NCBI GenBank assembly: GCA_023260315.1
Contig: JALQVQ010000308.1
Location: forward strand, 1 to 9,006
Length of the DNA stretch: 9,006 bases
Direction: 5' to 3'
DNA from: Burkholderiaceae bacterium
GTDB lineage: Bacteria > Pseudomonadota > Gammaproteobacteria > Burkholderiales > Burkholderiaceae_C
Both the position numbers and the translations under genes were made by a program. Numbering within the stretch: the first letter of the stretch is position 1; each line of letters begins with the position of its first letter. Below the pieces are notes generated by a model. The model was given only the letters and a program-made list of their open reading frames with translations, did no database searches and was not told the DNA's origin. This document shows positions 4,455-9,006 of this stretch, piece by piece.

Positions 4455-6191
4455 TTGAGTACCGATACCCAGCCATCAGGCATTGCCCTTCGTGACGCCG
4501 ATGAGCTGGCAGCGAGTGTGGCGCGTGCCCTAACGGGCGAGGCGGGTATTTACCCTTCGGCACACCGGCTATTCATTGGTGAGGCGGGTATTCAGACGGG
4601 GGCCACACACCATGACTCTCGTTCAGACGGACCCCAAGCCCGTGCCACCGCCGATGCCGCAGCGGCGCACCTGTTGGGTGGCACTTTGCGTGACCACCCT
4701 CCGCCCAATGCCGACGTCAAGCTGGCCATGGCCCATCTGGTTTATGGCGTGCTGTGCCAATTTCGCGATGAGTATCGGGTGTCTGAGCGGTGGCCTGGCG
4801 TCAAGCAAAATCTTTTTGAGGCCTATGAGCACTGGGTGATTCAGTTCAAGGCATCGCTGATCACAGAGACGCAAACCGGTCTGTTGTTGTTTACCGTGAT
4901 TGGCAGTGCGCGCTCCCTCATCAACGGTCAACCCATCGCCGATGAGGACACCGATGTGATGGAGACCATGCGCGCATCGCTGGTGGGGCCGCAGTGGGGC
5001 GGCCACTTTCAGGTCATGCGTCGGCAACGCGCTGACGCCAAGGCCTACACCGAGGCGGCGTGGTTGGTTGCGATGGGCGTCGCCGATTGGCTGGAGGCCG
5101 AGGCGCAAACCTTACCGCCCAACGCCCGTCGCTTTAGCAAGCGCGCAGCGGCCCTGTTGGCAGCCCTGCTCCGTCCCATCGAGAAGCCGTTTACCGACCT
5201 CCTGCAAATCGCCACGGGTGATGGCAAAACGGTGAGCGGTAGCCGCAGTCCCTATCGCGTTTTTACCGATCGCTTTGACATTGAGCGCACGGGTGATGAG
5301 CTGGTTCGCGCCGCATTGTTACCCGGGTACAGGCGCCAAATCGATGATTGGTTGCTCGAATCACCGGTCAACATCGGGGCATTGGTCGAGCGGGTGAGGC
5401 GGCAATGGGCGGTGCCGGTTCGCAACGGTTGGGAGCTGGAGACCGAGTCGGGCTACCTCAGCGCCGAGCGATTGTCTTTGCTGGTCACCTCGCCGCAAGA
5501 GCGCAACGTGTTTAAGCAAGAGCGTTACCAACCCGAGATGAGCGCGGCGGTATCGATCCTATTGGATTGCTCTGGCTCGATGCGCAATCAGCTGCCGCGC
5601 GTTTTGCCGATGGTCGAGGTGCTGATTCGCGTTCTCGAGCGCGCGGGTGTTCAAACCGAAGTGCTGGGCTACACCACGGCGTCATGGAACGGTGGCAAGG
5701 CTCAAAAGGCTTGGGAGCGTGCGGGACGCCCCACAGACCCCGGACGCTTGGCAGAGCGCTTACACATGGTTTTAAAGTCGGCCAGCCAAACGCGGCGTGC
5801 GGCGGCCTTATCGATTGCGGCGTTGCTCAAGCCTGATTTGTATCGCGAAGGTTTGGATGGTGAAGCTGTGCAATGGGCTGCAGGAAGGTTGCTGGCCTTG
5901 CCCGTCACGCAGCGCTTGGTGATGGTGGTCTCCGATGGCTCCCCAATGGAAACCGCGACACAACGCACCAACAGCGAGTTTTATTTGGATCATCACCTGC
6001 GCACTGTCTTGCGACAGATCGAACGCGCGGGTGAGGTTGCCGTCATGGGGCTGGGCGTCGGTTTGGATTTGAGCGTTTATTACCGCCACTGCCTTGGCTG
6101 GACCGATACGCATGCGGTTCAAACCCAAAGCATTGCCGATATCCTGAAAGTCGGCTTCGAGGCCCAGCGTGCGTTACGACAACGCCGCTGA
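4455..6191 (+). CDS. cobT: CobT-like VWA-domain protein (cobaltochelatase CobT-related)
   Basis: A 578-residue protein whose C-terminal half is clearly CobT-like. It has a VWA domain with the MIDAS motif DCSGS (371-375), a second acidic loop SDGSPM (Asp494), and the CobT features LGYTTASWNGG, GRPTDPGRLAERLH and LDGEAVQWAAGRLL. YRVFTDRFDIE (around 270) matches the CobT pre-VWA region. The N-terminal 250 residues do not show the usual CobT motifs that I know, and the highly acidic linker of classical CobT is missing, so this is a divergent or shortened member. The frame is closed by a TAA at 4440-4442. The best start is therefore the TTG at 4455; the first in-frame ATG is about 90 residues further in, inside apparently coding sequence. 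No strong ribosome site is visible, so coupling to the CobS-like gene is likely. It would act with that ATPase as a MoxR-VWA pair. Confidence 0.82.
   Translation: MSTDTQPSGIALRDADELAASVARALTGEAGIYPSAHRLFIGEAGIQTGATHHDSRSDGPQARATADAAAAHLLGGTLRDHPPPNADVKLAMAHLVYGVLCQFRDEYRVSERWPGVKQNLFEAYEHWVIQFKASLITETQTGLLLFTVIGSARSLINGQPIADEDTDVMETMRASLVGPQWGGHFQVMRRQRADAKAYTEAAWLVAMGVADWLEAEAQTLPPNARRFSKRAAALLAALLRPIEKPFTDLLQIATGDGKTVSGSRSPYRVFTDRFDIERTGDELVRAALLPGYRRQIDDWLLESPVNIGALVERVRRQWAVPVRNGWELETESGYLSAERLSLLVTSPQERNVFKQERYQPEMSAAVSILLDCSGSMRNQLPRVLPMVEVLIRVLERAGVQTEVLGYTTASWNGGKAQKAWERAGRPTDPGRLAERLHMVLKSASQTRRAAALSIAALLKPDLYREGLDGEAVQWAAGRLLALPVTQRLVMVVSDGSPMETATQRTNSEFYLDHHLRTVLRQIERAGEVAVMGLGVGLDLSVYYRHCLGWTDTHAVQTQSIADILKVGFEAQRALRQRR
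4539..4592 (+). repeat. Short direct repeat near the 5' end of the cobT-like gene
   Basis: GAGGCGGGTATT occurs at 4539-4550 and again at 4581-4592, 42 bases apart, which is 14 codons in frame. It encodes GEAGI twice, separated by nine residues. Only the core is repeated, so this may be chance or the remnant of a small in-frame duplication. Confidence 0.4.
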
Positions 6192-6213
6192 ACGCGGCTG
6201 ACGGTGCGGTGAT

Positions 6214-7191
6214 CTAAACCTGTGCTTGTACGACCGTGGTGCAAATGACGCCATAAACGTCGTCCGCCGAACAACCACGCGACAGGTCATTGGCAGGCTT
6301 CTTCAAGCCTTGCAGCAAGGGGCCCAACGCCGTGAATCCGCCCAACCGCTCTGCCAATTTGTAGCCAATATTGCCAGCATCTAAATTGGGGAAGACCAAC
6401 ACGTTGGCGTCACCCTTGACCTGTGAATCGGGCAACTTCCGCGCGGCGATCGAAGGCACCAGTGCCGCATCCAGTTGGACCTCACCATCGACGGCTAACT
6501 CGGGACGCATGTCGCGCAAAAACGCAGTGGCCTCTTGTACCTTGGTTACCCGCTCGTGGCGCGCGCTACCTGCTGTTGAGAATGAGAGCATGGCCATGCG
6601 TGGTTCGACAGCCATCAATTGGCGCGCGCTGTTCGCCGCGGCACTCGCGATGTGTGCAAGCTCCTGGGCGCTGGGGTCAATCACCAAGCCACAATCCGTG
6701 AACACCAAACGCTGCCCAGCTTGGCCCTGATCACCGTCTTTGTACATCAAGAAAAAGCTCGACACCAATGGGGTTCCGTCCGCAACACCGATCAACTGGA
6801 TACATGCCCGCACCACATCAGCTGTGGTCGTGACAGCGCCGCACACCATGCCGTCTGCATCACCCTCACGCACCATCATGGCGGCGAAGGTGAGGGGGTT
6901 TTCTAAGCGGAGCAAGGCATCTTCGATGCTCAAGTTTTCTTTTGCGCGACACACTTGCAGGGCCTTCGCCAAGCGGTAGCGATGCTCGTCGGTTTTAGGA
7001 TCACGGACCACCCTGTCAGCAGGCCACGTACCCTCCGCCGGTGCATCGGTGGCGCTGCCAACAAAAATCACCTGCGCAACACCATCGTTGTGCGCCTTGA
7101 TGCCGGCGCTGCGAACCCGCGCATCCGCCAGCTCGGGTAAGACGATTCGCTTCGGCGATTGTTTGGCGCGTGCTGCTAACTCATTGATCAT
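6214..7191 (-). CDS. pta: Phosphate acetyltransferase (short, single-domain)
   Basis: A 325-residue enzyme of the PTA/PTB family that converts acetyl phosphate and CoA to acetyl-CoA and phosphate. Motifs in order: KRIVLPE (14-20), DADGMVCGA (111-119), [11 protein letters not shown] (163-173), [10 protein letters not shown] (201-210), [13 protein letters not shown] (234-246), [19 protein letters not shown] (263-281), and [17 protein letters not shown] (290-306). The length equals the catalytic domain alone; the long N-terminal extension of the E. coli type Pta is absent, as in Pta proteins found beside xsc. It sits downstream of xsc on the same strand and takes up the acetyl phosphate that Xsc makes. 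The ATG at 7191 gives the normal family start; a further 21 codons are open upstream but overlap the intergenic hairpin. The ribosome site is weak (GGGA, spaced rather far). The TAG stop lies 22 bases from the convergent cobT-like stop. Confidence 0.95.
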   Translation of the reverse strand: MINELAARAKQSPKRIVLPELADARVRSAGIKAHNDGVAQVIFVGSATDAPAEGTWPADRVVRDPKTDEHRYRLAKALQVCRAKENLSIEDALLRLENPLTFAAMMVREGDADGMVCGAVTTTADVVRACIQLIGVADGTPLVSSFFLMYKDGDQGQAGQRLVFTDCGLVIDPSAQELAHIASAAANSARQLMAVEPRMAMLSFSTAGSARHERVTKVQEATAFLRDMRPELAVDGEVQLDAALVPSIAARKLPDSQVKGDANVLVFPNLDAGNIGYKLAERLGGFTALGPLLQGLKKPANDLSRGCSADDVYGVICTTVVQAQV

Positions 7192-7213
7192 GGTGTCGGT
7201 ATCCCGGAAATAG

Positions 7214-7262
7214 AAAAAGGGCCGACTTGCCCAACGCACGCGTGCGCAAGACAAGTCAGCCC
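7214..7262 (-). terminator. Intrinsic terminator or attenuator between xsc and pta
   Basis: Read on the minus strand, GGGCTGACTTG (7252-7262) pairs with CAAGTCGGCCC (7219-7229) in an 11-bp stem with a single T-G wobble, followed at once by TTTTT (7214-7218). The loop contains a second perfect palindrome, CGCACGCGTGCG (7235-7246), which could form an inner hairpin. The element starts 12 bases after the xsc stop and ends 22 bases before the pta ATG. It has the form of a rho-independent terminator and probably lowers pta expression relative to xsc, unless pta has its own promoter. Confidence 0.8.
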
Positions 7263-7274
7263 AGTGATGTCGCC

Positions 7275-9006
7275 TTAAACGAAGTCTTTGTACTTGTCTA
7301 ACAAACGCACTGGCTTTGCCAACGCATCGCGGCGGAAGGGGTCACCCAATTCGCGGGTACACATGATTTCGATGACGCAGGTCTTGCCCTCGTTCATCTG
7401 CATATCAACCGCCTTCTTCAGCGCAGCACCCACATCTTCGAGCTTGTCGACAACGATGCCTTCTGCGCCCATGGCCTTCGCCATGCCCGCGAAGCTCTCG
7501 CTCTCGAGCTCACCAGCCACAAAGCGGCGGTTGTAGAAGTCCACTTGGTTTTTCTTCTCGGCACCCCACTGACGGTTGTGGAACACCACAGCCGTTACGG
7601 GGATGTTGTGGCGCACAGCCGTCATGATCTCCACCATGCTCATGGCCCATGCACCGTCACCGGCGTAAGCGATGGCGGGACGATCCGGTGCGGCACACTT
7701 GGCACCCATGATGGTTGGCAATGCGTAGCCGCAGTTACCGAAGCTCATGGGGGCAAAGAAGCTGCGTGGTTCGTCAAAGCGCAAGTAGCTGTTAGCCACT
7801 GAGTTGATGTTGCCGATGTCGGTTGACACCATCACACGCTTGGGCATCGCCTTCTCAAGCTCGCGCAAGACCTGACGGGGGTGCAGGTACTCACCGCCGC
7901 TGAAAGGCTTCTCGCCTTTCGCCTCTTCGATCATGTCCAAGCTGTAGGCGTCACGCTCGTGGGTCCACTCGTCGAGTTCCTTTTCCCAGGCGGCCTTTTC
8001 ATCCGCAATCGTTTTGGCGCGTGCGTCTTTGGTGGCATCGCAAGCCAATGCTTTACCCGCCAAACGGGCTGTAATCGCTTTCGCGGCTGCCTTCGCGTCG
8101 CCGCAGATACCGACAGAAATTTTCTTCACCAAACCCAGGTTGGTGTGATCGGCCTCGACCTGAATGATCTTGGCCTCTTTCGGCCAGTAATCCAAGCCGT
8201 GTTGGGGCAAGGTTCCGAACGGACCCATGCGTGAACCCAACGCCACCACCACATCGGCCTGAGCGATCAACTTCATCGCCGCCTTTGAGCCTTGATAACC
8301 CAATGGGCCCGCCCACAATGGGTGGCTGGCTGGGAATGCATCGTTGCGCAAGTAGCCGGTGACCACGGGTGCGCCGAGACGCTCAGCCAGGGCTTGGCAT
8401 TCAGCGACCGCATCGCCCATCACCACACCACCACCTGACAAGATCACTGGGAATTTGGCCGTTGCCAACAGCTCTGCGGCTTCGTTCAAGCTGTTTTCAC
8501 CGCCTGCGCCGCGCTCAATTTTTTGCTCAGCAGGGATTTCGCAGGTGATCTCACCGTAGAAGTAGTCACGGGGAATGTTCAGCTGGGTGGGACCCATCTC
8601 TGAAATGGCACGGTCAAACACACGACCGGTGTACTCAGCCATACGCTTGGGGTTGTTCACGTGGCCTTGGTACTTGGTGAACTCTTGGAACATGGGCAAT
8701 TGGTTGGCTTCTTGGAAACCGCCCAAACCCATACCCATCGTGCCTGTCTCGGGCGTGATGATCACGACAGGGCTGTGCGCCCAGAAGGCGGCAGCGATGG
8801 ACGTCACACAGTTGCTGATGCCCGGGCCGTTCTGGCCAATCACCACACCGTGGCGGCCGCTGACACGGGCATAGCCATCGGCCATGTGGCCAGCGCCTTG
8901 CTCATGAACAACGGGAATCAAGGTAATGCCGGCGGGGGCAAAAATATCCATGGCATCCATGAAGGCCGAGCCCATGATGCCAAACATGGTCTTCACGCCA
9001 CGCGCG
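7275..9006 (-). CDS. xsc: Sulfoacetaldehyde acetyltransferase (5' end beyond the window)
   Basis: A ThDP-dependent enzyme that cleaves sulfoacetaldehyde with phosphate to give acetyl phosphate and sulfite, the central desulfonation step for taurine, isethionate and related sulfonates. 576 residues are visible, and the frame is still open at the right edge, reading [15 protein letters not shown]. About 15-20 N-terminal residues should lie outside, judged by normal Xsc starts; the GTG at 8996 is therefore internal. Features seen, counted from that Val: the catalytic-type Glu in [19 protein letters not shown] (Glu32), NGPGISN (56-62), a central domain with [11 protein letters not shown] (185-195), and the ThDP/Mg motif beginning at [19 protein letters not shown] (443-461) and ending at FHN (472-474). 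The [10 protein letters not shown] stretch also matches Xsc. Length and motifs favour Xsc over acetolactate synthase or other family members. Pta follows on the same strand. The upstream promoter is not in the window. Confidence 0.95.
   Translation of the reverse strand, partial: ARGVKTMFGIMGSAFMDAMDIFAPAGITLIPVVHEQGAGHMADGYARVSGRHGVVIGQNGPGISNCVTSIAAAFWAHSPVVIITPETGTMGMGLGGFQEANQLPMFQEFTKYQGHVNNPKRMAEYTGRVFDRAISEMGPTQLNIPRDYFYGEITCEIPAEQKIERGAGGENSLNEAAELLATAKFPVILSGGGVVMGDAVAECQALAERLGAPVVTGYLRNDAFPASHPLWAGPLGYQGSKAAMKLIAQADVVVALGSRMGPFGTLPQHGLDYWPKEAKIIQVEADHTNLGLVKKISVGICGDAKAAAKAITARLAGKALACDATKDARAKTIADEKAAWEKELDEWTHERDAYSLDMIEEAKGEKPFSGGEYLHPRQVLRELEKAMPKRVMVSTDIGNINSVANSYLRFDEPRSFFAPMSFGNCGYALPTIMGAKCAAPDRPAIAYAGDGAWAMSMVEIMTAVRHNIPVTAVVFHNRQWGAEKKNQVDFYNRRFVAGELESESFAGMAKAMGAEGIVVDKLEDVGAALKKAVDMQMNEGKTCVIEIMCTRELGDPFRRDALAKPVRLLDKYKDFV

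Noticed and set aside
6184..6198. Small hairpin GCCGC-TGAAC-GCGGC at the end of the cobT-like gene, considered as a terminator.
   Set aside because: The stem is only 5 bp and there is no T-run on either strand. It also overlaps the last codons and stop of the gene.
7192..7254. An N-terminal extension of Pta by 21 residues, starting at 7254.
   Set aside because: The extension would be encoded by the terminator hairpin and T-run, and the family begins at about the Met encoded at 7191.
8994..8996. GTG at 8996 as the xsc start codon.
   Set aside because: The frame is open to the window edge, and the residues before it (ARG-V-KTMFG) fit the normal internal Xsc sequence, so the true start lies outside.
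1..9006. Search by eye for CRISPR arrays, tRNA genes, insertion sequences and phage attachment sites.
   Set aside because: No regularly spaced repeats, tRNA-like cloverleaf segments, transposase coding sequence or flanking terminal repeats were seen; apart from the 128-base exporter/iclR gap and the 83-base xsc-pta gap, genes are packed nearly end to end.

Overview
The window reads as a proteobacterial sulfonate-degradation locus. Its moderately GC-rich coding sequence, its gene families and its compact layout suggest a betaproteobacterium of the Burkholderiales type, but this is an impression from codon use and protein style, not a proven placement. The anchor is a convincing xsc (sulfoacetaldehyde acetyltransferase, running off the right edge) followed by a short pta (phosphate acetyltransferase). 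Together they turn sulfoacetaldehyde into sulfite and acetyl phosphate, and then acetyl-CoA.

Left block, plus strand (1-1441): the C-terminal end of a DAO-family FAD-dependent oxidoreductase, a small Cupin_3 protein, and two tandem, overlapping Lin0512-family proteins of unknown function. The first ~79 bases of this block do not look like a DAO protein. They read as the NAD-binding region of D-3-phosphoglycerate dehydrogenase (SerA), so the window begins with a chimeric junction.

Middle block (1434-6191): a YeiH/UPF0324 putative sulfite or sulfate exporter on the minus strand, divergent from an IclR-family regulator on the plus strand. The 128-base gap between them holds a good sigma70-type promoter for the exporter, a 17-base TGGAA..TTCCA palindrome that fits an IclR-type operator, and a large A/T palindrome. 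Downstream of iclR, and probably co-transcribed, are a CobS-like AAA+ ATPase and a CobT-like VWA protein. No cobN or other cobalamin gene is visible.

Right block, minus strand (6214-9006): xsc then pta, separated by a strong intrinsic terminator or attenuator. This block converges with the cobT-like gene across 22 bases.

A working model, by inference: an upstream sulfonate or amine is oxidised, possibly involving the truncated DAO enzyme, to sulfoacetaldehyde. Xsc and Pta harvest the carbon, the YeiH-type exporter removes the sulfur oxyanion, and the IclR protein senses a pathway intermediate. The Lin0512 pair, the cupin and the CobS/CobT-like pair are the unexplained components. The most interesting possibility is that CobS/CobT act here as a MoxR-VWA type chaperone or metal-insertion pair for an enzyme of this locus.
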